7,369 nt of DNA from JBGTKH01 sp041744735 (GCA_041744735.1 JBGTKH010000147.1:1-7369); one strand, 5' to 3'; counted from the first letter of the stretch, positions 1 to 5,401 are shown. Notes: generated from the sequence alone by a model not told the origin. A program made the numbers and translations.

Positions 1-21
1 ATTTTTCCAACGCGGCGTGAA

Positions 22-80
22 CTAGCCACAACACCTTGTGCATCGAACGACGCTAGCACAACAACATCCAGTGTTCGATG
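22..80. repeat. Nested short inverted and direct repeats at the left edge
   Basis: Several short repeats crowd together here. CATCGAAC (41-48) pairs perfectly with GTTCGATG (73-80). CACAA (27-31) and TTGTG (36-40) form a small hairpin with a four-base loop. CTAGC (22-26) pairs with GCTAG (52-56), and CTAGC plus an ACAACA tract recurs as an imperfect direct repeat at 53-66. The pairings compete, so not all can form at once. I see no gene in 1-267: frame 1 is open only to a TAG at 88-90 and is unrecognised. A further small hairpin, GGACT/AGTCC, lies at 145-158 without a T tract. The role is unknown; it could be the 3' region of an upstream transcript. Confidence 0.35.
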
Positions 81-267
81 GCAACGATAGCAGAAGGACT
101 CTCAACAACTGATCTTGAAACCCGAAGTTGCAAAACCCCAGACAGGACTTAGAAGTCCCAACGGCTGCGGTTTGGGGGCGTGTCACGCGCAGGATTGCCT
201 ATAACTTGTCAAAAGATTGTCGTGTTTGGAAAGGCAAGTCCCAACCACTGCCGTAAAAGGACGATTG

Positions 268-858
268 ATGAAACATATCGCCGGACACATCTCGCGCTGC
301 TTCATCGCCGGGATCGTGGCCTTGTTGCCGATCGGCGGGTTGGTGCTGACGGTGGCTTACATGGAATCGGCGATCGCAGGGTCGTGGCTGGCCAAGCAGC
401 CGTTTTATTTTCCGGGGATGGGGCTGATTGCGGTGGTGGTGATCATTTATTTGATCGGACTGTTCGTGTCGACCGTGCTGGGCCAGTGGCTGTGGTCGTG
501 GGCCGATCGGGTGCTGGACAACTTGCCGGCGCTGGGGCAACTGTATCAGACGCTCAAACAGATTCTGGGTTACGGACAGGGTAAGGACGCCATCTTTCAC
601 CAAGTCGTGCTTGTGCCTTGCCGCGATTTCGATGCGGTCGAGGTCGGTCTGGTCACCAACCAAGTGATCGGCGATGGAGGCCGGACGCAGCTTGTCGTGT
701 TCATTCCCGGTGCTCCGAATCCCACCACCGGCCGGATGGTGTTGATCGACGCCGGTCGCGTGCAGCCGATCAGCCTGCCAGTGAGCGACGCACTGAAGGC
801 ATTAGTCTCTGTCGGCAAAACGCCGCTTTCCACGGACATTCCGGCGACGCACGCGTAA
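268..858 (+). CDS. DUF502 family integral membrane protein
   Basis: This 196-residue protein matches the DUF502 family, small membrane proteins of unknown function found across bacteria and in plants. Two hydrophobic segments are visible at about residues 9-30 and 50-72. The second leads into a segment with NLPALGQLYQTLKQ (85-98), and a soluble C-terminal domain follows. That domain carries the family hallmarks: VVLVP (113-117), GLVTNQ (127-132), VVFIPGAPNPTTG (143-155) and a closing PVSDALKALVSVG (171-183). I chose the ATG at 268 because AAAGGA (256-261) sits 6 nt upstream and the first hydrophobic segment then starts near the N terminus. The frame is open upstream to 217, but that extension has no comparable start signal. 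The gene seems to stand alone, with a repeat and a tRNA downstream. The biochemical role is not known. Family assignment is confident. Confidence 0.88.
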   Translation: MKHIAGHISRCFIAGIVALLPIGGLVLTVAYMESAIAGSWLAKQPFYFPGMGLIAVVVIIYLIGLFVSTVLGQWLWSWADRVLDNLPALGQLYQTLKQILGYGQGKDAIFHQVVLVPCRDFDAVEVGLVTNQVIGDGGRTQLVVFIPGAPNPTTGRMVLIDAGRVQPISLPVSDALKALVSVGKTPLSTDIPATHA

Positions 859-868
859 CCAACACGCA

Positions 869-908
869 GACATTTCTATTCGTCACAAACAGGGGACATT
901 TCCATTCG
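869..908. repeat. Tandem GACATTTC(T/C)ATTCG direct repeat
   Basis: Two 14-base copies, GACATTTCTATTCG (869-882) and GACATTTCCATTCG (895-908), differ at one position and are offset by 26 bases. They begin 11 bases after the DUF502 stop codon. GGGGACATTT-type motifs of this kind are, from memory, often seen next to insertion sequences and REP-associated transposases, but no transposase is present here. A related AGGACAT motif occurs at 1538-1544 in the inverted repeat on the far side of the tRNA. The mobile-element link is inference. Confidence 0.45.
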
Positions 909-936
909 CGCATGCAAAGCTGTCATGGGCGGCCCG

Positions 937-965
937 TTGTAAAGACCGCCGGAATCTGCGATATT
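937..965 (+). promoter_or_regulatory. Possible sigma70-type promoter for tRNA-Pro
   Basis: TTGTAA (937-942) and GATATT (960-965) are separated by exactly 17 bases and each matches four of six consensus positions. A start about 7 bases downstream would give a leader of about 45 nt before the tRNA. This is a weak consensus match in GC-rich DNA. Confidence 0.3.
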
Positions 966-970
966 CACGC

Positions 971-1005
971 CAGAGGCCGAACCGGCTGCCGCTGTTTGGC
1001 CTCTG
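971..1005 (+). other. 11-bp hairpin upstream of tRNA-Pro
   Basis: CAGAGGCCGAA (971-981) pairs with TTTGGCCTCTG (995-1005) over 11 positions with one G-T pair, around a 13-base loop. No T run follows, so it is not a canonical intrinsic terminator. It could end DUF502 transcription or form the 5' leader of the tRNA precursor. The stem is clear; the function is not. Confidence 0.4.
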
Positions 1006-1017
1006 ACTGTTGACGAT

Positions 1018-1093
1018 CGGGGTGTAGCTCAGCCTGGATTAGAGCGCTTGAATGGGGTTCAAGAGGTCGCAGGTTCGAATCCTGTCACCCCGA
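1018..1093 (+). tRNA. tRNA-Pro (anticodon GGG)
   Basis: A complete cloverleaf can be folded by hand. The acceptor stem 1018-1024 pairs perfectly with 1086-1092, with discriminator A at 1093. The D stem is GCTC (1027-1030) with GAGC (1042-1045). The anticodon stem CTTGA (1047-1051) pairs with TCAAG (1059-1063) around the loop ATGGGGT, giving anticodon GGG at 1054-1056. The T arm is GCAGG, TTCGAAT, CCTGT (1069-1085) with one G-T pair. The C1-G72 first pair and GGG anticodon are typical of bacterial proline tRNA reading CCC and CCU. CCA is not encoded directly after the discriminator (CTGA follows), so the tail must be added by nucleotidyltransferase. The gene stands alone, and the sequence just past its 3' end resembles part of a protein gene. 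Confidence 0.97.
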
Positions 1094-1095
1094 CT

Positions 1096-1236
1096 GACCA
1101 GATCGTGGCTTTTGCGAAAGAGTTCGACCCGCAACCGTTTCATCTCGACGGCGAAGCCGCCAAGGACACGCTATTCCAGGGTCTGGTGGCGAGGGGCTGG
1201 CACACCGCCGCAATTTCCATGCGGCTGATGGTCGAA
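1096..1236 (+). pseudogene. Fragment of a MaoC-type dehydratase (hot-dog fold)
   Basis: Read in the frame starting at 1096, the first 47 codons after the tRNA resemble MaoC-like hydratases. The best stretches are IVAFAKEFDPQPFHLD, then LFQGLVARGWHTAA and MRLMVE. The Asp and His of FDPQPFH occupy the places of the conserved catalytic pair in (R)-specific enoyl hydratases. After MRLMVE the resemblance stops: the frame stays open to 1419 but becomes Arg/Ser-rich and unrecognisable. The piece lacks a start codon, ribosome site and C-terminal half, so it should be inactive. Its first recognisable residues lie within a few bases of the tRNA 3' end, suggesting a recombination junction. Homology is from recall only. 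Confidence 0.65.
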
Positions 1237-1497
1237 ATTGGACTGCCCAGACAAACCTCGCGGCTGTCGCCAAGGCAAGACCTCAGCTCAACGGGATCAT
1301 CTCGGTCACCGCGGCGCCGCCAGGCGGGCACGCCAGAGGCGCTTGCCACCTTCATCGACGATCCGCCAGCCGCGAGTGACCTCATCTCGACGCTCGCCGC
1401 GAATCCACGAGGAGCGTAGTCGATGTTTCTGTCTCCGCGCGCTCAGGACGAACCGTCCTGTGTCGGCGAACGCAAAGCGTGGGATTCGAAAAAGTGG
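1237..1497. other. Non-coding or decayed stretch, no gene recognised
   Basis: No convincing gene is visible on either strand. Two short pieces look protein-like in different plus-strand frames: NLAAVAKARPQLNGIISV (from about 1255) and GTPEALATFIDDPPAASDLI (about 1336-1395). They could be remnants of one gene broken by a frameshift, but I do not recognise the family. A perfect 7-bp stem with a three-base loop, CAGGACG/CGTCCTG, lies at 1444-1460 without a T tract. Confidence 0.3.
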
Positions 1498-1554
1498 CCA
1501 GAATTCCAACATGTCCTGTATTGACTGTCATAAAAATAGGACATATTCTGGAAT
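1498..1554. repeat. Imperfect inverted repeat, possible operator
   Basis: ATGTCCT (1511-1517) pairs with AGGACAT (1538-1544). The outer arms pair in two alternative registers: CCAGAAT (1498-1504) with ATTCTGG (1545-1551), or ATTCCA (1503-1508) with TGGAAT (1549-1554). The centre contains an A-rich TAAAAATA. The dyad encloses a good promoter and lies upstream of a small ORF and an XRE-type regulator gene, which fits an autoregulatory operator. It could instead be the end of a REP-like or insertion element. Confidence 0.45.
1521..1549 (+). promoter_or_regulatory. Sigma70-like promoter inside the inverted repeat
   Basis: TTGACT (1521-1526; five of six) and TATTCT (1544-1549; four of six) are separated by 17 bases, with an A-rich spacer. 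Transcription would start near 1556, reading into the ORF at 1611 and the XRE gene at 1756. Being embedded in a dyad suggests repressor control. Confidence 0.45.
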
Positions 1555-1610
1555 GGTACGGTCAAGTTCGAGTCCAGGAAGAACGATGAAACAAGCTACG
1601 GGAGTGGCTG

Positions 1611-1751
1611 GTGGCCTTCACTTTGCGATTGCCCGACGCCTTCCGCAAAGCCCGCTGGAAGGTGAAGATTCGGGACAAAGAAACCCGTGAACCGCCGCAC
1701 GTCACGATCATTCGGGGCACAGTGTCCGGCGAAGTCGAAAACGAGGAGTGA
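1611..1751 (+). CDS. Small ORF with PPHVTII motif, possibly truncated partner of the XRE gene
   Basis: A 46-residue ORF starts at GTG 1611, with GGAG (1601-1604) 6 nt upstream, and stops at 1749-1751. It contains FRKARWKVKIRDKETREPPH followed by VTIIRGT. From memory this resembles small proteins, reminiscent of DUF4160 by their PPHV motif, that are encoded next to XRE/DUF2442-like regulators. The usual members run on through a WR.NLRTG-like segment and a C-terminal helix, whereas this one ends in GTVSGEVENEE. It therefore looks truncated, with both the N-terminal lead and C-terminal half missing. Its last codons (GAGGAG, 1743-1748) serve as the ribosome site of the next gene, so the two are tightly linked. 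It may be a short functional protein, a relic, or only a translated leader. Confidence 0.5.
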   Translation: MAFTLRLPDAFRKARWKVKIRDKETREPPHVTIIRGTVSGEVENEE

Positions 1752-1755
1752 AACG

Positions 1756-2574
1756 ATGGCAGTGAAAACGGCAAAGAAGCGAAAGCAAATGTTCTTGCTG
1801 GATCGGGCGAAGGTGCGTTCGTCACGATTCGCCTCACTGTGCCCCCATGTCGTCTCGTCAGTCACGGACGTGCGGAACTCCGTGGCTCACGCTACCAGAG
1901 ACTCCCTTTGGGTCAGCTACGCCAGCGATCTGACGGAAGCGCTTGTAAAGAATGCTTCGCTGGGAACGCCTTCATTGGGATTTGGCTTGTTCATTCACTC
2001 TCTCGACATGAAGACAATTCCAGCACTCTCGTCGTTCTTTCGACGAATCGCATTCACGATGGATGGTGGGTTCATTCCCGCCGAGGAACTTGTGGAAGTC
2101 CTGGAAGCAGACAATCGGGCTGATTTTTTCATTGGTGGCAGCGTAAACAATGCCACCGAGACGATCACGTTCTGGCGCGGCAACTTGATGCCACTAACCG
2201 TGCCATTCTCGGCTTTTGAGAAATCGGGGGCTGGTACAAAGCCAGACTTTAACAAGTTCGCCGTGATCGATTGCGGGCAGTCGGTTCGACTCGGTGACTA
2301 CGAAGCAGCGGTGGATGCGATTCTCTACGAATACGATCCTGAACACCGTCGACGCATCTTGAAGCAGCGTTTGCAGGAAGATCAGTCGTTCGGATCTTCA
2401 CTTCGCCGTCTTCGCAACCAGCGTGGACTTCGGCGAGAGGACTTCGAGCCTGATCTCTCGGCAAAGACGATTGCTCGAATTGAACAAGGTAGGGTGAAGC
2501 GTATTCAAAAGAAGACACTCAACGCTCTCGCCGAACATCTTGCCGTAGAACCGGAAGAGATCGAGACGTTCTGA
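1756..2574 (+). CDS. XRE-family regulator with DUF2442-like domain
   Basis: This 272-residue protein starts at ATG 1756, with GAGGAG 7 nt upstream. The frame is open further upstream, but this start has the best signal. Residues 1-100 begin Lys/Arg-rich and are not recognised. Residues about 104-195 (FIPAEELVEVL, FIGGSV, ITFWRGNLMPLTVPFSAF, VRLGDYEAAVDAILYEYDP) match a recurrent bacterial family often labelled DUF2442-like. Residues about 211-270 form an XRE helix-turn-helix: FGSSLRRLRNQRGLRREDF, then the recognition-helix region SAKTIARIEQG (235-245), then a closing LNALAEHLAVEPEEIETF. It is likely a cytoplasmic DNA-binding protein. It follows a small PPHVTII ORF with a 4-base gap, the pair sharing a promoter inside an inverted repeat, as in toxin-antitoxin or autoregulated operons. 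Base composition looks less GC-rich than the aldolase or ABC genes. The TA role is inference. Confidence 0.78.
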   Translation: MAVKTAKKRKQMFLLDRAKVRSSRFASLCPHVVSSVTDVRNSVAHATRDSLWVSYASDLTEALVKNASLGTPSLGFGLFIHSLDMKTIPALSSFFRRIAFTMDGGFIPAEELVEVLEADNRADFFIGGSVNNATETITFWRGNLMPLTVPFSAFEKSGAGTKPDFNKFAVIDCGQSVRLGDYEAAVDAILYEYDPEHRRRILKQRLQEDQSFGSSLRRLRNQRGLRREDFEPDLSAKTIARIEQGRVKRIQKKTLNALAEHLAVEPEEIETF

Positions 2575-2741
2575 CCAAGCAGCGGAATCGCAACCTAATG
2601 CGTCAGGACAACCACTCTGTAGATGGTCCAGTAGTGAAGCTGGGAGGTCGTTGCGCAATTTCTATTCCGCGTCCTTGAGAAGTATAAACGTTGACCATCG
2701 ATGGCGACCTTAGGGCGACAGCGAATTCAAAACCGACTCAA
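2575..2741. other. Intergenic region between converging transcripts, nothing recognised
   Basis: Between the XRE stop and the minus-strand gene scrap I find no gene, no strong hairpin followed by a T run, and no repeat. The short frames here are unrecognised. With the scrap at 2742-2892 it makes a gene-free gap of about 315 bases between converging genes. Confidence 0.4.
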
Positions 2742-2892
2742 GCGAATGCGCCGGCAGGCGTCGTACCCGTTTAGTTTCGGGAGGCCCTTCGCCAGTGGCC
2801 AGGTAGTGGGCCATCCCTTGGTAATGCTGCTCCCGAAGCCGCGGAGGAATAATGAATTTGGCAAGCTCCTGCCCGATGACAATCGCGCCGCT
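2742..2892 (-). pseudogene. Debris of a PAS/receiver signalling protein (internal deletion)
   Basis: On the minus strand, codons from 2892 down to about 2785 read SGAIVIGQELAKFIIPP, then LREQHYQGMAHYLATGEGP. This closely matches the C-terminal part of a PAS sensor domain as found in hybrid histidine kinases. At GEGP the match shifts by one base: from 2786 to 2742 the other frame reads GLPKLNGYDACRRIR, the post-phosphoacceptor segment of a response-regulator receiver. A full protein would have a kinase core between them. So this looks like a deletion scar joining PAS to receiver, out of frame, perhaps through a short GGCC homology. There is no start codon and a stop follows soon after, so no function is expected. 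It abuts the DUF1501 stop codon. Recognition is from recall only. Confidence 0.65.
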
Positions 2893-4253
2893 TAAATCAC
2901 TTCGCGCAGCGGCTCGATGCCTTGATCGACCAAGTATTGCGGGCGGCCGCGGAGGTCGAACTCGCGGACGGCGCGCAGGTTCAGGCCCATGTTGTGGTAC
3001 AGCGTGGCCCAAATCTCTTGGAAGGTCACGGGGCGGTCTTTGGCGTGTTCGCCGAGCCGGTTTGTCGAACCGATCACTTGCCCGGTTCGCATCCCGCCGC
3101 CGGCCAGCAGGGCACAGGAGACTTGCGGCCAGTGGTCGCGGCCCGCACTGTTGTTGATCTTCGGCGTGCGGCCGAACTCACCCCACACTACGACTGACAC
3201 GTCTTTGTCCAAACCGCGGTCGTGTAGATCTTGCACGAGAGCGGCGGTGGCTCGATCCAGCAGCGGCGCGTCTTGCCGCAGCGCTTGGAAGTTCTGGCCG
3301 TGGTGGTCCCAACGGCTGAAGTTCAGCGACACGACGCGGGCACCCACTTCGACCAGCCGGCGGGCGATCAAGAAGTTCTCAGTTAGCTTCGGCGCACCGT
3401 CATCTCGGAACTTCGGCTCGCCTTTGCCGTAACGTTCGACGAGCGCCGGGTCTTCCTGCGAAATATCCAATGCGTCGGCCAGCTTCGACGAAGTTAGCAT
3501 GCCGAGCGCTTGTTCGGTAAAGGCGTCCAGCCCTTCCATTTTCCCGGTGGTGTCGATGTCGCGGCGGAAAGTATCGAGCGACGCCAGCAGGTTGTGCCGG
3601 TCCTGAAGCTGTTCGAGCGTGATCCCCTTCAGCACCATGTTGTCCGTCTTGCTCGTCTCGTTCTTCCCGCCGACCAGCTTGAACGGCGCGTGAGCGATGC
3701 CCAGGAAACCGCCGTCGCCATCGTAACCCCACGGGGCGTGGTCCGTCTTGTAGCAGATGCTCAAGTGCGGCGGCACGCTCTGGTTCACCGCGCCTTGCAG
3801 TTTGGAAATCCACGCGCCCGCCGCGGGCCACCCACCGGCCGGCGCCGGATTCAACGGCCGTCCGGTCATGCACTGATAAGCATCGTGCCCACCCGTCGCA
3901 CCAACCACCGAACGAATGGCGATGCACTTGTCCATGATCGCGGCGATCTTGGGAAACATCTCGCCGATCTCAATGCCCGCGACGTTGGTCTTGATCGGTT
4001 GGAACTCGCCGCGGATTTCGGACGGCGCGTCGACCTTGATGTCCCACATGTCCTGATGCGACGGACCGCCGGGCAGAAACACGTTGATGATTGCCTTGTG
4101 CGAGCGCCCGATGCCAGCATTCGCTTCCGCCGCCAACAACTGCGGCAACGATAGCCCGCCCATCACCATGCCGCCGATCTTCAAAAAATTGCGGCGCGAG
4201 ACGCCGTCACAGAATCTGCTCTGTTTGTCCGGTTTGCCGAGAATCGTTAGCAT
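2892..4253 (-). CDS. DUF1501 family protein, Tat-exported
   Basis: This 453-residue protein belongs to DUF1501, a sulfatase/alkaline phosphatase-fold family of unknown substrate that is very abundant in planctomycetes. The N terminus has a twin-arginine signal, SRRNFLK (19-25), followed by a hydrophobic stretch and LLAAEANA (39-46), so export by Tat is expected. Family motifs are FLPGGPSHQDMWD (59-71), GGHDAYQCMTG (121-131), WDHHGQNF (315-322), VVVWGEFGRTP (354-364), GRDHWP (371-376) and GQVIGSTNRLGEHAKDRPVT (391-410). The clustered His/Asp residues suit a metal site, but this is inference. The start at 4253 is supported by AAGGAG (4262-4267 on the plus map) 8 nt upstream; the frame is open to 4451, but that extension crosses the promoter and repeat. 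Family members often sit next to a DUF1549/DUF1553 cytochrome-like gene; none is here. The C terminus looks natural. Confidence 0.93.
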   Translation of the reverse strand: MLTILGKPDKQSRFCDGVSRRNFLKIGGMVMGGLSLPQLLAAEANAGIGRSHKAIINVFLPGGPSHQDMWDIKVDAPSEIRGEFQPIKTNVAGIEIGEMFPKIAAIMDKCIAIRSVVGATGGHDAYQCMTGRPLNPAPAGGWPAAGAWISKLQGAVNQSVPPHLSICYKTDHAPWGYDGDGGFLGIAHAPFKLVGGKNETSKTDNMVLKGITLEQLQDRHNLLASLDTFRRDIDTTGKMEGLDAFTEQALGMLTSSKLADALDISQEDPALVERYGKGEPKFRDDGAPKLTENFLIARRLVEVGARVVSLNFSRWDHHGQNFQALRQDAPLLDRATAALVQDLHDRGLDKDVSVVVWGEFGRTPKINNSAGRDHWPQVSCALLAGGGMRTGQVIGSTNRLGEHAKDRPVTFQEIWATLYHNMGLNLRAVREFDLRGRPQYLVDQGIEPLREVI

Positions 4254-4332
4254 GGTGGGCACTCCTTCAAAACGGTGGGAATGTGGAACGCTCCTACACT
4301 CGGTCAAAGCAATGGTTGGGTGTAACGTCGTC

Positions 4333-4361
4333 ATCGTATCAAAATTGCTTGATCGGTTCAA
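4333..4361 (-). promoter_or_regulatory. Candidate promoter of the DUF1501 gene with overlapping dyad
   Basis: On the minus strand TTGAAC (4361-4356) and TACGAT (4338-4333) are 17 bases apart, each matching four of six consensus positions. The leader would be about 70 nt. A perfect inverted repeat, GCTTGA (4347-4352) with TCAAGC (4358-4363), overlaps the -35 box and could be an operator. Both are weak signals. Confidence 0.35.
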
Positions 4362-4373
4362 GCTTTTTATTAG

Positions 4374-4456
4374 GTAGCTTAGGTCCATTGACCCGAGCAA
4401 TTCGCGATCGTCGCTCGGGACCGCGAGAGTCGCTCGGGTCAATGGACCCAAGCTAC
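4374..4456. repeat. Long palindromic repeat A (25-bp arms)
   Basis: The arms 4374-4398 and 4432-4456 are reverse complements over 25 bases with a single mismatch. The left arm begins GTAGCTTAGGTCC and ends ACCCGAGC; the right arm ends CCCAAGCTAC. The 33-base centre holds a nested TCGCG/CGCGA pair (4402-4406, 4422-4426), and TCGCTCGGG occurs at 4411-4419 and again at 4430-4438. It lies in the divergent intergenic region between the DUF1501 and ABC genes. It has no coding content, so it may be a MITE-like or REP-like element, or a cruciform-forming site. The structure is certain; its nature is inference. Confidence 0.85.
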
Positions 4457-4528
4457 GACTTTTCGGCCTCGCTTACGCGTCGGGTTTCGATTGCAACGCT
4501 TCGGCTGGCTCGGTAAGGCAGGGATTCT

Positions 4529-5272
4529 GTGAGTCATAGAGGTTTAACGAACGACGAAGGCCGGTCCAACGATTCACTGTTGCGTCTGCAGGAGGTGAGC
4601 CGCACGTTTCAGATGGGCGAAGTCTCGGTCAAAGTGTTGAAGGCCGTTTCGCTCGACGTGCGGCGTGGCGAGATTCTGGCCGTCGTCGGCCCTAGCGGCT
4701 CGGGCAAGACGACGATCTTGAATCTGGTCGGCGGCCTCGACCAACCATCGAGCGGGCGGATCACGTACAAGGATCGAGACCTGACGTCGGCCACGGCCCG
4801 CGAGCTGACTCGTTATCGGCGCGACGAGGTGGGCTTCGTCTTTCAGTTCTACAATCTCGTGCCCAACCTGACGGCGCGCGAAAACGTGATGGTCTCGACC
4901 GAGATCAGCAACAGTCCGATGGACGTTGACCAAGTGCTCGAACTCGTAGGACTGACCGACCGCGCTCACCACTTCCCCGCTCAGCTTTCCGGCGGCGAAC
5001 AACAGCGCGTGGCGATCGCCCGCGCCGTGGCGAAGAACCCCGAGCTGTTGTTGTGCGATGAACCAACCGGTGCGTTGGACTTTGAAACCGGCAAACGAGT
5101 TCTGCGGCTGCTGGTCGATCTGAATGAAAAGTTCGGCAAGACAGTGGTCGTGATTACTCATAACGCGGCGCTGGCTCAAGTCGCTCACCGCGTCGTACAC
5201 CTGCGTTCGGGCGAGATCACCGAGACAACCGAGAACGCCTCGCCCATCGCGCCCGAGGATGTTGTCTGGTGA
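4529..5272 (+). CDS. ABC transporter ATP-binding protein, LolD/MacB type
   Basis: This 247-residue protein is a complete ABC ATPase. It shows Walker A GPSGSGKT (54-61), the Q-loop in FVFQFYNLVPNLTARENV (Q106), the signature LSGGEQQR (153-160), Walker B LLLCDEPT (173-180, catalytic E178), the D-loop GALD (181-184) and the H-loop TH (H211). The NLVPNLTARENV segment and overall length place it with the LolD/MacB/FtsE group, which work with FtsX-like permeases in lipoprotein release, macrolide or peptide export, or cell division. It should energise such a permease at the cytoplasmic membrane. The GTG at 4529 is preceded by GGCAGGG (4517-4523), a modest ribosome site. No permease or adaptor gene is adjacent: upstream is a divergent DUF1501 gene and downstream an unrelated TPR gene. 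It is intact but orphan, and bracketed by palindromic repeats. Confidence 0.92.
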   Translation: MSHRGLTNDEGRSNDSLLRLQEVSRTFQMGEVSVKVLKAVSLDVRRGEILAVVGPSGSGKTTILNLVGGLDQPSSGRITYKDRDLTSATARELTRYRRDEVGFVFQFYNLVPNLTARENVMVSTEISNSPMDVDQVLELVGLTDRAHHFPAQLSGGEQQRVAIARAVAKNPELLLCDEPTGALDFETGKRVLRLLVDLNEKFGKTVVVITHNAALAQVAHRVVHLRSGEITETTENASPIAPEDVVW

Positions 5273-5291
5273 AAGGGGTCGGGAGTCATTT

Positions 5292-5361
5292 GTAGGTTGG
5301 ACGCCCTCGTCCGACCAGGAATCCGCGTGAAGCAGCGGACGGACGAGGGCGTCCATCCTAC
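5292..5361. repeat. Long palindromic repeat B (22-bp arms)
   Basis: The arms 5292-5313 and 5340-5361 are reverse complements over 22 bases with one mismatch. The left arm begins GTAGGTTGGACGCC and the right arm ends GTCCATCCTAC, around a 26-base loop. It starts 20 bases after the ABC stop codon, so the transcript would form a strong hairpin, though no T run follows. It shares the GTAG...CTAC ends, but not the core, with the repeat at 4374-4456. Similar repeats are, from memory, scattered in planctomycete genomes. Confidence 0.85.
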
Positions 5362-5401
5362 GAACGCATCGAACGGTATCACTAGTCCCGACCCCGTCAG
5401 C

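Noticed and set aside
180..1013. Arg-rich open frames on both strands over the DUF502 gene and downstream
   Set aside because: They are shadow frames of the DUF502 gene or GC-rich DNA, with no family resemblance or ribosome sites.
1009..1014. TTGACG just before the tRNA as a -35 box for the tRNA
   Set aside because: It lies within 9 bases of the mature tRNA 5' end, leaving no room for a -10 element upstream of the start.
2701..2895. Plus-strand 64-codon frame in the convergent intergenic region
   Set aside because: It is the antisense of the PAS/receiver debris, with no ribosome site and no recognised sequence.
2922..4154. Long plus-strand open frames opposite the DUF1501 gene, one of 214 codons
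   Set aside because: They are antisense to a well-recognised DUF1501 protein. Their length comes from codon bias, and the translated sequence has no recognisable domains.
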